Positions 25,342 to 34,623 are shown, counted from the stretch's first letter. The stretch: 64,000 bases of DNA from Clostridium sp. MB40-C1 (GCF_030913655.1 NZ_CP133189.1:2046001-2110000), one strand, 5' to 3'. The notes: generated from the letters alone by a model not told the origin. Numbers and translations: made by a program.

Positions 25342-25360
25342 AAGCAAATACTATGCCAAT
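25342..25360 (-). promoter_or_regulatory. Sigma-54 promoter of the desulfhydrase gene
   Basis: The minus strand reads ATTGGCATAGTATTTGCTT, with GG and GC 10 nt apart, almost the same as the patB promoter. It lies between the activator gene stop (25365) and the desulfhydrase start. Confidence 0.85.
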
Positions 25361-25364
25361 TCTT

Positions 25365-27419
25365 CTAATACAGTTTATCTATTGCTTTAATCCCAAACTG
25401 AGTTATCTTTGACCCTCCTCGTCCCTTTGAAATTTCCACCATGTGATAATTTTCTAAATCAATTAATATTCTTCTAATCTCCTGTTCTGACAAAAACACG
25501 CCCTGTATTTCAGCACTTTTTGCAATACTTCTCCTCCCTACAGATTCCCTATTTTTATATCCTTTCTCTAGTTCTTTGAGAACAAATATATATCTATCTG
25601 CTTTATTTTGAACATATTGTTTAAATTCTTTTATAGTACCTATTTCTTCATCTTTTAAATCATATAAATTAGATATTGTTGAAGGTTTAAAAGGAATGTC
25701 TTCTAAATGAATATATTCCTTTTCTAAATGTGCAAGATACTCAACATAGTTTCTAAGTTCTCTTACGTTTCCTTCCCAAGTGTGATTTAAAAATGCCTCC
25801 GACACACTTTTAGATAATACAAACTCTTTTTTAAGTTCTTTTTTTATTTTATCAACTAATAATAAAATATCTTCCTTTCTTTCTCTTAATGGAATAAGAT
25901 TTAAAGGTAATACATTTAACCTAAAATATAGATCTTGTCTAAACTTTCCTTCTTGTACTAACTTTTTTAGGTCTCTATTTGTTGCTGCAATTATTCTAAC
26001 ATCTACATTAATTACTCTATCTCCACCAATTCTCATTACTTCTCTTTCTTGAATAACCCTCAATAATCTAGCTTGTAGACCTAACTCCATTTCGCCTATT
26101 TCATCTAGAAACAAAGTGCCCATATGAGCTAATTCAAAAAGACCTAATTTTCCACCCTTTCTTGCTCCAGTAAAAGCCCCTTCTTCATATCCAAAAAGTT
26201 CACTTTCTAGCAAACTCTCAGGTAATGCTGCACAATTCACAGCAATAAATTGATAATTTCTCCTATTAGAAGAATTATGTATTGCTTGAGCAAATAATTC
26301 TTTTCCAGTTCCTGTTTCCCCTCTAATTAATATAGACGACTCCGATTTGGCCATTCTTTTTGCAATATCTTTTACTTTGTTAATCTCTTCACTTTCTCCA
26401 ATTATATCCTCAAATACATATTTAGCTATATGTCCTTTTCCTATAAGTTGCGATCTAAGTTTATGCTGCTCTTTCTCTGCATCACTAAACCTCTTAATAA
26501 TTGCAGCTGCACCATAAAGGGTTTTATTATTAGTTATAGGATCAATATTTGCAGAAATTGCACAACCATTTATTTTCACTAGTTTCTGCTTAATAGATTT
26601 TGCCCTATGAATTACTTGTTCAAATGGCAATTCAGGTATTAATTCCTTAACATATCTTCCTATAACATTCTCCTTTTTCAAACCTATTACTTTTTCAGCA
26701 CTTTCATTATAAAAATATACTCTTCCTTTTAAATCTACACCTATAATACCCTCTTCTAACCCTTGTAGTAATATACTAAATTCACTTTCAAGTCTACTAG
26801 TTATTCCCATTAATTTTTGTACACCTGATCTATTAGTAACAATACTATTAAAATACTTTTGTATTTTCTCTTTTTTAATCAAGCTGTCTAAATCCAATTT
26901 TGCAGCTATATCAATTATAGTATTTATATCCAAAACTCTATGCCCTATATCTATAATTCGACTTACATTTTCAGGTACATATCTCATTTCTCCTGGTGTT
27001 ACTGCAATATCTATATTAGGTATTTCTTTCATCATTGGATAAACAGGTACAAATTCTATATGATTTGCTCCTAACTGATAGATTAACGAGATAGTTTCTA
27101 CAGCCATTTCTAAGCTTAAATTTACAAGCATAGCCTTCTTACCTTTAGGTATTTCATTAACCTTATTAAATCCATCTTTAAATATAGTTATACTAGTTAT
27201 AATTATTTCACAATCTTTTTTTATATAATTTTTTACTGTTCTATAAATATCATCTGTTGCTATTAACACTATATCAGCATCAATAATTCCCTCAACACTA
27301 TTATCATCTAATGAATATCTTTCAGTGATTATATATTCACCAAACAGCTCTTGTAATTGTTTACAATAAAAACTTGCTACAGCAGAAGAAAGAGTTATAA
27401 CCGCAATCTTCTTTTTCAT
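25365..27419 (-). CDS. Sigma-54-dependent transcriptional activator with PAS domain
   Basis: This bacterial enhancer-binding protein drives sigma-54 promoters. From MKKKIAVITLSSAVAS it has a 684-aa layout: an N-terminal sensor (about 1-190) resembling PrpR-N-like ligand domains, a PAS domain (about 215-310, LLQGLEEGIIGVDLKGRVYF) and the AAA+ domain (about 345-580). A winged-helix-like C-terminus replaces the Fis-type helix (YHMVEISKGRGGSKITQFG). The AAA+ part has Walker A GETGTGKELFA, sigma-54 contact GAFTGA and Walker B GTLFLDEIGEM. GGGAGGA precedes ATG 27419. Its direct targets are most likely the two adjacent sigma-54 promoters, comparable to clostridial cysteine regulators of the CdsR type. 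Confidence 0.9.
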   Translation of the reverse strand: MKKKIAVITLSSAVASFYCKQLQELFGEYIITERYSLDDNSVEGIIDADIVLIATDDIYRTVKNYIKKDCEIIITSITIFKDGFNKVNEIPKGKKAMLVNLSLEMAVETISLIYQLGANHIEFVPVYPMMKEIPNIDIAVTPGEMRYVPENVSRIIDIGHRVLDINTIIDIAAKLDLDSLIKKEKIQKYFNSIVTNRSGVQKLMGITSRLESEFSILLQGLEEGIIGVDLKGRVYFYNESAEKVIGLKKENVIGRYVKELIPELPFEQVIHRAKSIKQKLVKINGCAISANIDPITNNKTLYGAAAIIKRFSDAEKEQHKLRSQLIGKGHIAKYVFEDIIGESEEINKVKDIAKRMAKSESSILIRGETGTGKELFAQAIHNSSNRRNYQFIAVNCAALPESLLESELFGYEEGAFTGARKGGKLGLFELAHMGTLFLDEIGEMELGLQARLLRVIQEREVMRIGGDRVINVDVRIIAATNRDLKKLVQEGKFRQDLYFRLNVLPLNLIPLRERKEDILLLVDKIKKELKKEFVLSKSVSEAFLNHTWEGNVRELRNYVEYLAHLEKEYIHLEDIPFKPSTISNLYDLKDEEIGTIKEFKQYVQNKADRYIFVLKELEKGYKNRESVGRRSIAKSAEIQGVFLSEQEIRRILIDLENYHMVEISKGRGGSKITQFGIKAIDKLY

Positions 27420-27590
27420 ACGTATTCCTCCCACTAATTTTTGAAGCTATTTTTTCATGATTACTTAATAAAAACTATATTAAATAATTGTTCAGCTCTA
27501 AATACTATTTATGTTTTAAAATTATACAAACTCTCTTCCTATACAATAACATTATTTTAGCCTAATTAAAACATACTCAAACCTAAAAAA

Positions 27591-27609
27591 GCCATTCATC
27601 AAGAATGGC
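27591..27609 (-). terminator. Terminator of the CBS gene
   Basis: GCCATTC pairs with GAATGGC across a 5-nt loop, followed on the minus strand by six T. The stem overlaps the last base of the CBS gene's stop codon. Confidence 0.85.
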
Positions 27610-28055
27610 TAAGAATAGTTGTACACGTTCTCTATTTCTTTAGGTATTACTCTATCATACATTAATTTGTAACAATAGTTTATTATATCACTTCTCTTTA
27701 TTATTCCTATAAATATATCATTATCATCTATTACAGGTATAAAATTTTGACTAACAGAAATTGATATTAAATCCTCTATCTCAGCATCAATGTGTACTGG
27801 CTTATTCTTCATATGAGTAGGTACATCTTTCAACAAAATTTTCTCAGTATTCTTAAAATTCAAATCAGCAGTATTTTTTAATTTCCATAACAAATCACCT
27901 TCTGTTACAGTACCAACATATCTCCCCTTTTCATCTACAAGTGGTATAGCTGTGTATCTATAGCGTTCCATTCTTTCTAAAGCTTGCCTCATAGTAGAAC
28001 TAGGTTTTTCATATACAACCTCTTTTTTTGGTGTAATAAAAAATGCTATATTCAT
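27609..28055 (-). CDS. CBS domain pair protein
   Basis: This 148-aa soluble protein is made of two CBS motifs (about 14-70 and 78-135). The first contains ALERMERYRYTAIPLVDEKG and GTVTEGDLLWKL; the second VSQNFIPVIDDNDIFIGIIK RSDI. Paired CBS domains bind adenosine nucleotides and usually regulate a partner enzyme or transporter. No partner domain is fused here. A GAGG site precedes the ATG. Its neighbours give no hint of the partner. Confidence 0.86.
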   Translation of the reverse strand: MNIAFFITPKKEVVYEKPSSTMRQALERMERYRYTAIPLVDEKGRYVGTVTEGDLLWKLKNTADLNFKNTEKILLKDVPTHMKNKPVHIDAEIEDLISISVSQNFIPVIDDNDIFIGIIKRSDIINYCYKLMYDRVIPKEIENVYNYS

Positions 28056-28308
28056 ATGCCCTCTATTACCTCTCTATACAATTTTTTATATATTATAGCT
28101 TAATAACTAAGTATTATTGATAATTAAGCTTTTAAACCTTCTTTAAGTCAATATCCTATTTAAAATAAATTATTCTACTAAATTACTAACTAAAATATAG
28201 CCTAATTTAATTATAAAGCCTACATCAATTATAGTCAAAGCAATAGACAAATATTAATCCTTTATTCAATATATATTAATACAAAGTTAAAAATTGACTG
28301 TATAAAAT
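28056..28308. other. Intergenic region without genes
   Basis: AT-rich sequence between the divergent CBS and TSUP genes. Apart from the promoter at 28309-28337, nothing was recognised. Confidence 0.5.
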
Positions 28309-28337
28309 TTGTTTTGTTTTACATTGTAAGATATAAT
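28309..28337 (+). promoter_or_regulatory. Candidate sigma-A promoter of the TSUP gene
   Basis: TTGTTT and TATAAT are separated by 17 bp, 40 nt before the likely start codon. Confidence 0.5.
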
Positions 28338-28377
28338 ATTACTTAACATAATTATTGATACTTAGGTGGTGTTTCTT

Positions 28378-29151
28378 TTGTTAACTCTATCGTTAATTAC
28401 AAAAATACTTTTTTTATGTGTAGCTGCATTTTTAGCAGCTTTTGTAGATTCCATAGCTGGTGGTGGCGGACTTATTAGTTTACCTGCCTTTATGGCAGCA
28501 GGTGTATCCCCTCATATTGCTTTAGGTACAAATAAATTTTGTGCTTCCTGTGGTTCCTTAACAAGCGTTCTAGCGTTTATAAAATCAAAAAAAATCGACT
28601 TTGATTTTCTAAAATACTTACTTCCCTTTTCTTTATTAGGTGCCATTGCTGGCGTAAATACCGTATTAAAAGTTGACGAAAAACTTCTTGAGACTTTAGT
28701 ATTAATTTTAATTTTATCTGTAGGAGTATATAGCATATTTTCAAAATCTATTGGAAAAGAAAATAACTTTAAAGGTGCAACAAAATTAAATATATTTTTA
28801 GGAATTATCTTAGCTTTCTGTCTAGGATTTTATGATGGATTTTTTGGCCCAGGTGCTGGTTCTTTATTGATATTTGGACTTATAAAAATATTTGGTTTTG
28901 ATTTTGTCCAAGCTGCTGGAAATGGAAAATTGCTAAACTTTGTTAGCAATATTACATCTCTTATACTTTTTGCAATTCATGGACAAATAGATTACTTAAT
29001 AGGTATTCCAATGGCTATTTTTATGATTTTAGGTGCTAAATTTGGAACTTCTCTCGCTATAAATAAAGGTTCTAAACTTATCAAACCAATATTCATAACT
29101 ATGTCTCTTGCTCTTGGTTGCAAAATACTCATACAAAATTTTTTACAATAG
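28378..29151 (+). CDS. TSUP (TauE/SafE) family anion exporter
   Basis: This is a membrane protein of the sulfite/sulfonate exporter superfamily, about 257 aa with eight hydrophobic segments in two repeats. Characteristic stretches are FVDSIAGGGGLISLPAFMAA near the N-terminus and GFYDGFFGPGAGSLLIFGL in the second half. The frame extends to GTG 28366, but AGGTGG is properly spaced only for TTG 28378. Substrates in this superfamily include sulfite, sulfoacetate and other organic anions; placement about 1 kb from a sulfur amino-acid block is suggestive but not evidence. Confidence 0.86.
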   Translation: MLTLSLITKILFLCVAAFLAAFVDSIAGGGGLISLPAFMAAGVSPHIALGTNKFCASCGSLTSVLAFIKSKKIDFDFLKYLLPFSLLGAIAGVNTVLKVDEKLLETLVLILILSVGVYSIFSKSIGKENNFKGATKLNIFLGIILAFCLGFYDGFFGPGAGSLLIFGLIKIFGFDFVQAAGNGKLLNFVSNITSLILFAIHGQIDYLIGIPMAIFMILGAKFGTSLAINKGSKLIKPIFITMSLALGCKILIQNFLQ

Positions 29152-29240
29152 ACTTTTACATAATTAACTTTAACTAATATTTATTTAAAATAGACAAAGT
29201 AAATATAAATAATACTTATATTATAACCTCAGTTTTCAAA

Positions 29241-29441
29241 GCGAACTTATTCTTAGATTGTTTAATTCATTATAATAAACATATTTTATTTTCAAAAACA
29301 TATCTCAAAATAAGTTCGCCATTAAAAACTTAAAAGCTTATTTAATATGGTCTGTCGTATTAAGAAATTTACATACAATATACTGTTTTGAAAGTTTAAA
29401 TTCAACACAATATATTGTAGGATTTATTATTAGTGCGACAG
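29241..29441. other. Two large hairpins between convergent genes
   Basis: GCGAACTTATT (29241-29251) pairs with AATAAGTTCGC (29309-29319) around an AT-rich loop. CTGTCG (29352-29357) pairs with CGACAG (29436-29441), enclosing an inner ACAATATA/TATATTGT pair. They fill the gap between the TSUP gene and clpA. They may act as terminators, though neither has a canonical T tail, or be remnants of small mobile repeats. Confidence 0.5.
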
Positions 29442-29452
29442 CCCCTTAATTT

Positions 29453-31720
29453 TTACTCTATCTTTAACTTAACTTTATTGTCTTCAATATAAACAATTGC
29501 TTTTCCCCCATTTGAAAGCTTTCCAAATAGAACCTCATCTACAAAAATAGCCTTAACATCCTTTTGAACTACACGAATTATTTCTCTTGCTCCATAAGCT
29601 TTTGAAAATCCTTTTTCAGCAATCCACTTTAGACATTCCTTTGTAACTTCAACTTCAATATTTTTGAGCAAAAGTTTTTCTTTAAATTGGTTTATTGCTT
29701 TCTCGGCTATACTAAATGCTATCTTCTCATTTATACTGTTAAATACTATGATCTCGTCAAGTCTATTTCTAAATTCAGGAGAAAAAATTCTTTTCACTTC
29801 TTTTGTCACACACTCTTCTTCTAATGTCCTTGAACCAAAACCAAGCATTTTTTTTCCCATATCTCCAGCACCAGCATTAGAAGTCATAATCAATATAACA
29901 TTTTTAAAATCAGCTTTTCTACCATTGTTATCTGTTATTGTGGCATAATCCATAACCTGTAACAAAAGATTTAATACATCTGAATGAACCTTCTCAATTT
30001 CATCTAAAAGTAAAACGCAATAGGGTGTTTTTCTTATTGTATCTACTAAAATTCCTCCATCCTCATATCCTACATATCCTGGTGGCGAACCTATTAATCT
30101 TGCTACAGTGTGTTTTTCTTGATATTCACTCATATCAAATCTAACTAAAGGAATTCCCATATACTCTGCTAACTGTTTGCATAGTTCAGTTTTTCCAACT
30201 CCTGTAGGTCCAACAAACAACAAACTTGCAATTGGTTTTTCCTCTTCATTAAAACCAACTCTAGACCTTTTAATAGCTTTAACAATAGCATCAATAGCAT
30301 TATCCTGTCCAAATATCTTGTCTTTTAAATTTTTATCTAAGTTCTTTAATTTTTCAATATCCCCTGTAGAAACATTCTTCTCTGGAATCTTAGCTATAGA
30401 AGCTATTATTTTTTCAATATGTTTATCTTCTACTATTATTTTTTCATCTTTATTTCCTACCTCTAGTCTTAAATAAGCTCCAGCTTCATCTATTAAATCA
30501 ATAGCCTTATCTGGCAAGTATCTATCATTTATATATTTTGTAGATAATTCTGCTGCAGCTTTTAGTGCTTTATCTGTGTAAACAGCATTGTGAAATTCTT
30601 CATAAGTATCTTTCAATCCTAAAAGAATTTTATACGTATCTTCCTTAGATGGCTCTGGTACTTCGATTTTCTGAAATCTTCTAGATAATGCCTTATCTTT
30701 TTCAAAAAATTTCTTATACTCTTCATAAGTAGTAGAACCTACACACTTAAATTTACCATCAGTTAAAAAAGGTTTCAAAATATTTGAAGCGTCCATGGCT
30801 CCCCCGGAAACCGCTCCAGCTCCAACTATTGTATGAATTTCATCAATATAAACAATAGCTTTATCTTCCTTTTTTATTTTATTTAATACATTTTTAATTC
30901 TCTCCTCAAAATCGCCTCTGTATTTAGTTCCTGCTAAAAGAGCGCCCATATCTAAAGAATATATTTTACTTCCTTTAAGACTATATGGAACCTTATCCAT
31001 CGCAATCAACTGCGCTAAACCTTCTATAATTGCAGTTTTACCTACTCCTGGATCTCCTACATGAACGGGATTATTCTTTAATCTTCTGGACAAAATTTGA
31101 ACAGTTTTTTTTAATATATCTGCCCTTCCAATTAATGGGTCTAATTCACCCTTTCTTGCTTTTTCTGTTAATTCAGTAACATAATTGCTCAATGATATTT
31201 TATTTTCTTTATCTTTTTCATAAAACTCTAAAGAATCATCTTCATCCTCATTTTCATCTTCATATCCTATAGACATTTCAAATTCTAAATCATCTGTAAC
31301 TGATATGCCATGAGTTACATAATTTAATATATCTAATCTAGATATGCCTTGATTTCTTAAAAAATAACTTGCAAAATATTGTTCTTCATCATAAATAGCA
31401 ACTATAATATTACCAAATTTAATTACGTCTTTCCCTGCAGCAATAACATGTTCTGCGGCAGAAGAAAATATGCTTTCAACTCCCAATGTTTGAATCGGAT
31501 CATTGTTCTCTACCTTTGATATGTACTTATCAAAATAATTTTCTAAATCTAATTTAATTTCTTCAAGATTGCCTCCACAACTCTTAATAAAATCTTTTCC
31601 TTCATCAAAAAATAATGAAGCATATAAAATATGTTCTGGCGTAAAATATTCATGTTTTAAAATTTTTGCCTGATTATATGCAGCACTGAACATTTCATCC
31701 AATAAATTATCTAATTTCAT
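29453..31720 (-). CDS. clpA: ATP-dependent Clp protease ATP-binding subunit ClpA
   Basis: This AAA+ unfoldase feeds substrates, including N-degron proteins delivered by ClpS, into ClpP. The 755-aa protein has a Clp N-domain (about 1-140, YFTPEHILYASLFFDEG). A first AAA+ module has Walker A GDPGVGKTAI and Walker B VYIDEIHTIVGAG, and a second has VGPTGVGKTELCK and LLLDEIEKVH with DNNGRKADFKNVILIMTSN. A C-terminal D2-small domain contains GAREIIRVVQ. The frame continues 23 codons upstream into clpS, but AGAGGAG and ATG 31720 mark the true start, 2 nt after the clpS stop. Lack of a long middle coiled coil favours ClpA over ClpC. Confidence 0.94.
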   Translation of the reverse strand: MKLDNLLDEMFSAAYNQAKILKHEYFTPEHILYASLFFDEGKDFIKSCGGNLEEIKLDLENYFDKYISKVENNDPIQTLGVESIFSSAAEHVIAAGKDVIKFGNIIVAIYDEEQYFASYFLRNQGISRLDILNYVTHGISVTDDLEFEMSIGYEDENEDEDDSLEFYEKDKENKISLSNYVTELTEKARKGELDPLIGRADILKKTVQILSRRLKNNPVHVGDPGVGKTAIIEGLAQLIAMDKVPYSLKGSKIYSLDMGALLAGTKYRGDFEERIKNVLNKIKKEDKAIVYIDEIHTIVGAGAVSGGAMDASNILKPFLTDGKFKCVGSTTYEEYKKFFEKDKALSRRFQKIEVPEPSKEDTYKILLGLKDTYEEFHNAVYTDKALKAAAELSTKYINDRYLPDKAIDLIDEAGAYLRLEVGNKDEKIIVEDKHIEKIIASIAKIPEKNVSTGDIEKLKNLDKNLKDKIFGQDNAIDAIVKAIKRSRVGFNEEEKPIASLLFVGPTGVGKTELCKQLAEYMGIPLVRFDMSEYQEKHTVARLIGSPPGYVGYEDGGILVDTIRKTPYCVLLLDEIEKVHSDVLNLLLQVMDYATITDNNGRKADFKNVILIMTSNAGAGDMGKKMLGFGSRTLEEECVTKEVKRIFSPEFRNRLDEIIVFNSINEKIAFSIAEKAINQFKEKLLLKNIEVEVTKECLKWIAEKGFSKAYGAREIIRVVQKDVKAIFVDEVLFGKLSNGGKAIVYIEDNKVKLKIE

Positions 31721-31722
31721 CT

Positions 31723-32022
31723 CTACTCCTCTTCCATACTCAATTTTAATGGGAATCCCTCTTTTTCTGACATATCCATAACTTTGCAAATTTTAGTTGC
31801 TGCAATATCATATGGATAAACACCCGCAACCCCGATTCCACTTTTATGTACATCATACATTATTTTAGATGCCTCTATAGGATTTTTGTTAAACACCTTA
31901 ACTAAAACTTCTACTACAAACTCCATAGTCGTATAGTCATCATTATGTAATATAACTTTGTACATTTTAGGTTTATTTATTTTAACCTTAGTATTCTCTT
32001 CAAAAGCGACTTTTTCTTCCAT
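31723..32022 (-). CDS. clpS: ClpS adaptor protein
   Basis: This 99-aa adaptor recognises destabilising N-terminal residues and docks on the ClpA N-domain. The core KVILHNDDYTTMEFVVEVLV (about 23-42) carries the HNDDYT ligand-binding motif. VHKSGIGVAGVYPYDIAATK supplies the conserved V-H and YPYD-like segment. The acidic flexible N-terminus needed for substrate hand-over is present. It is translationally coupled to clpA, whose ribosome site lies in the last clpS codons. Confidence 0.95.
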   Translation of the reverse strand: MEEKVAFEENTKVKINKPKMYKVILHNDDYTTMEFVVEVLVKVFNKNPIEASKIMYDVHKSGIGVAGVYPYDIAATKICKVMDMSEKEGFPLKLSMEEE

Positions 32023-32285
32023 TAATTAACAACTCCAACTTATAAATATATTTAACATTATGACTGTGTTTTAAAAAAATGTTTAATTTATTATAATAAC
32101 AAATTAAACACTTTAAAATAACTCTAATAATATTATATCGTATAATCTTCTATAAGTATTATATCATTTTAGTTATTTAAAATTTAATCTGCTTTAAACT
32201 TTATTTTATAAATTGCATAATAATTAATATATTAAATATTTAGTGATATAATATGCTTATATTTAACAGTACAAGGAGGCCATAC

Positions 32286-32471
32286 ATGCAAGTAGATATA
32301 TATTTAAAAACATCAAGAGAACCTATTACATTTAAAGGGGATAGAATAGATATTAAAGACTTAGAGTTAGATGGAATTAAATATAAACAAATAAGATATT
32401 TTAAAAAATTAGTTAGCAAAAGCACATACATAAAAGAGGATGATATATCTAGAATAAAAGAACACTCATAG
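32286..32471 (+). CDS. Small conserved-looking protein (61 aa), unknown
   Basis: The protein starts MQVDIYLKTSREPITFKGDR and ends DDISRIKEHS. Alternating strands (VDIYLKT, ITFKGDRIDI, KQIRYFKKL) suggest a small beta-rich fold. AGGAGG with 6-nt spacing precedes ATG 32286; an upstream ATG in frame lacks a ribosome site. No family was recognised. It is divergent from clpS and precedes the T-box leader of brnQ. Confidence 0.6.
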   Translation: MQVDIYLKTSREPITFKGDRIDIKDLELDGIKYKQIRYFKKLVSKSTYIKEDDISRIKEHS

Positions 32472-32527
32472 GATATTTATGGAATATAAAATACATTTTA
32501 CTAGCAATATAATTTTTTAAATTTATA

Positions 32528-32556
32528 TTGACAATATATTAAAATAATTCTATAAT
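32528..32556 (+). promoter_or_regulatory. Consensus sigma-A promoter of the brnQ T-box transcript
   Basis: TTGACA (32528-32533) and TATAAT (32551-32556) are both perfect consensus hexamers with 17-bp spacing. They lie about 35 nt before the first T-box helix. Confidence 0.88.
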
Positions 32557-32591
32557 CATAATAATTTATGAATCAGATTTCAAAATTAAAG

Positions 32592-32888
32592 CTATGACGG
32601 AGAGAAAAATATTCTATATTAACTACAGAGAGCTAATGTTTGGTGGAAATTAGTGTTAAGGAATATATAATAGTAGCTCCCGAGCTGCCAATTCGAAAGA
32701 TTTTTCAAGTAGATGCGGACGGATGCCCCCGATATAAGGCTATGGTTCGATTGCTGCTTAAATTAAGCTTATATCCGACCTGAATATGAGGCAGTTTCTA
32801 CAACTGTAAACTAGGGTGGTACCACGAATACTAATCTTTCGTCCCTAAGAATATAAAATTATATTCTTAGGGACGAAAGATTTTTTTT
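32592..32888 (+). promoter_or_regulatory. T-box riboswitch upstream of brnQ
   Basis: The leader has the T-box sequence AGGGTGGTACCACG (32813-32826), which pairs with the acceptor end of uncharged tRNA. Upstream it has a Stem I with the AGAGAG-type and GGTGGAAATTAG elements. Downstream is a long terminator stem (32834-32882, ATCTTTCGTCCCTAAGAATA with its complement) ending in T8. Uncharged tRNA binding should favour the antiterminator and switch on the branched-chain transporter. The specifier codon could not be fixed by eye; AUA (Ile) in GAATATATAATAGTAGC is a candidate. Confidence 0.93.
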
Positions 32889-32997
32889 ATTATATGGCTC
32901 TGTTTTAAAGAATATTATTTCTAAAGTTATATAAAATTAACATTTTTTTAAAACATAGTCTATTATAAAAATATATTTTAAAAGGGAGGCTAAAAAA

Positions 32998-34296
32998 ATG
33001 AATAAAAAAACAAAAGACACTTTAATACTTGGAACTGCGTTATTTGCTATGTTCTTTGGTGCTGGAAATTTAATTTTCCCACCATCCTTAGGCTTATTAT
33101 CAGGTAAAGATTGGATTGTATGTAGTGTAGGTTTTTTCTTAACGGCAGCAGGGATGCCTCTTTTAGGTATCATTGCAGTTTCTAAAGCTGGTGGAACTAT
33201 AAATCATATTAGCAATAAAGTAAATCCTACTTTCAGTAAAATATTTGCTATTGTAATAATATTATCTATAGGTCCCCTCCTTGCAATTCCTCGAACTGGA
33301 GCTACAACTTATGAGATGGGCATAAAACCTATTTTTCCAGAGATTAGTCCTTTAATATCTTCTATAATCTTTTTTGGTATAACTTTGTACTTTGTTGTAA
33401 AGCCCTCTGAAATTGTTGATAAAATAGCAAAGATACTGACTCCTCTTCTATTGATTATGATTTTTGTCATAATTATTAAAGGAATCATATCTCCTCTAGG
33501 ATCTACAGTTACTAAAATGGATGTAAATCCTTTTTCTAAAGGATTTACAGAAGGGTATCAAACTATGGATGCTCTTGCTTCTTTATTATTTGGTGGAGTG
33601 GTTTTAAATTCTATAATTTCTAAAGGATATGAATCAGAAAAAGATCATACTAATATGACAATAAAAGCAGGTATAATTGCTTCCTTAGCCCTTGGTCTTG
33701 TATATGGTGGATTAATATATCTTGGCGCTTCTACTAACTCAATTTTTCCTCCTAATAAAGAAAAAGCTGATTTATTAATTACAATAACCAATTCATTGTT
33801 AGGAGACTTTGGTAAAATAGCACTAGGTATTGTTGTTTCACTAGCTTGTCTAACTACTTCAATAGGTCTAACAGCAACCGTTGGAAATTATTTTAGTGAT
33901 TTAAGCAATAATAAAATCAGTTATAAATACATTGTAATCCTAACTGTTATAATAAGTACTATATTTGCAAATGTAGGTCTTGAAAAAATAGTACTATTGT
34001 CTATTCCTTTACTTGTTATGGTATATCCTATAGCTATTGTACTTATATTAATGAATCTTTTTAATAAATACATTCCTAACTCTGCCTATAAAGGAGCTAT
34101 TATAGGAGCATTTATTATAAGTTTACATGATGGTGCTTCTGCTGCTAAAATAAATACTTCTTTTTTTAGTACTATAATTAATCTATTACCTTTATCTAAA
34201 TATGGGTTTGCTTGGATTGCACCTGCTCTCCTAGGAGGATTTATTTCAACATTTTTATTGAAAAATTCTAATTTATCCAACGAACCTCCTGCATAA
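32998..34296 (+). CDS. brnQ: Branched-chain amino acid transporter BrnQ
   Basis: This Na+-coupled importer (LIVCS family, carrier protein II) takes up leucine, isoleucine and valine. The 432-aa protein has about 12 TM segments. MFFGAGNLIFPPSLGLLSG near the N-terminus, GPLLAIPRTGATTYEMG (about 97-113), MDALASLLFGGVVLNSI and ACLTTSIGLTATVGNYF are family signatures. The T-box leader indicates induction on starvation for a branched-chain amino acid. AGGGAGGC precedes the ATG. A weak inverted repeat follows. Confidence 0.95.
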   Translation: MNKKTKDTLILGTALFAMFFGAGNLIFPPSLGLLSGKDWIVCSVGFFLTAAGMPLLGIIAVSKAGGTINHISNKVNPTFSKIFAIVIILSIGPLLAIPRTGATTYEMGIKPIFPEISPLISSIIFFGITLYFVVKPSEIVDKIAKILTPLLLIMIFVIIIKGIISPLGSTVTKMDVNPFSKGFTEGYQTMDALASLLFGGVVLNSIISKGYESEKDHTNMTIKAGIIASLALGLVYGGLIYLGASTNSIFPPNKEKADLLITITNSLLGDFGKIALGIVVSLACLTTSIGLTATVGNYFSDLSNNKISYKYIVILTVIISTIFANVGLEKIVLLSIPLLVMVYPIAIVLILMNLFNKYIPNSAYKGAIIGAFIISLHDGASAAKINTSFFSTIINLLPLSKYGFAWIAPALLGGFISTFLLKNSNLSNEPPA

Positions 34297-34319
34297 CGTT
34301 TTCGCAATCTGTAATTAAA

Positions 34320-34368
34320 ACTCCCAAGTACAAAATAATTCTATCTATAATATTTTTTCTTTGGGAGT
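34320..34368 (+). terminator. Possible weak terminator of brnQ
   Basis: ACTCCCAA pairs with TTGGGAGT across a 33-nt loop. The T tail is poor, so this is a tentative call. Confidence 0.4.
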
Positions 34369-34434
34369 ATTACAATAACTAAATATGTTGTTTTAATTTC
34401 AGGTATAAATATTCTTATAATCAAAAATCCCACT

Positions 34435-34464
34435 AAAAAAGCATCTCATATGAGATGCTTTTTT
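34435..34464. terminator. Terminator of the tRNA operon
   Basis: A perfect 30-nt palindrome has arms AAAAAAGCATCTCAT and its complement, giving a T run on the minus strand. It lies immediately 3' of tRNA-Gly. Confidence 0.9.
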
Positions 34465-34537
34465 GGAGCGGGTAAGGGGAATCGAACCCCTGTGTTCAGC
34501 TTGGAAGGCTGACGTTCTACCATTGAACCATACCCGC
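34464..34537 (-). tRNA. tRNA-Gly (anticodon TCC)
   Basis: The cloverleaf is complete. The acceptor GCGGGTA pairs with TACCCGC, the anticodon arm is CAGCC-TTCCAAG-CTG with anticodon TCC, the T-arm is GGGGTTCGATTCCCC and the CCA end is encoded. Length 74 nt including CCA. It follows tRNA-Ile by 9 nt in the same transcript. Confidence 0.95.
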
Positions 34538-34546
34538 ATATTATAT

Positions 34547-34623
<77 letters not shown>

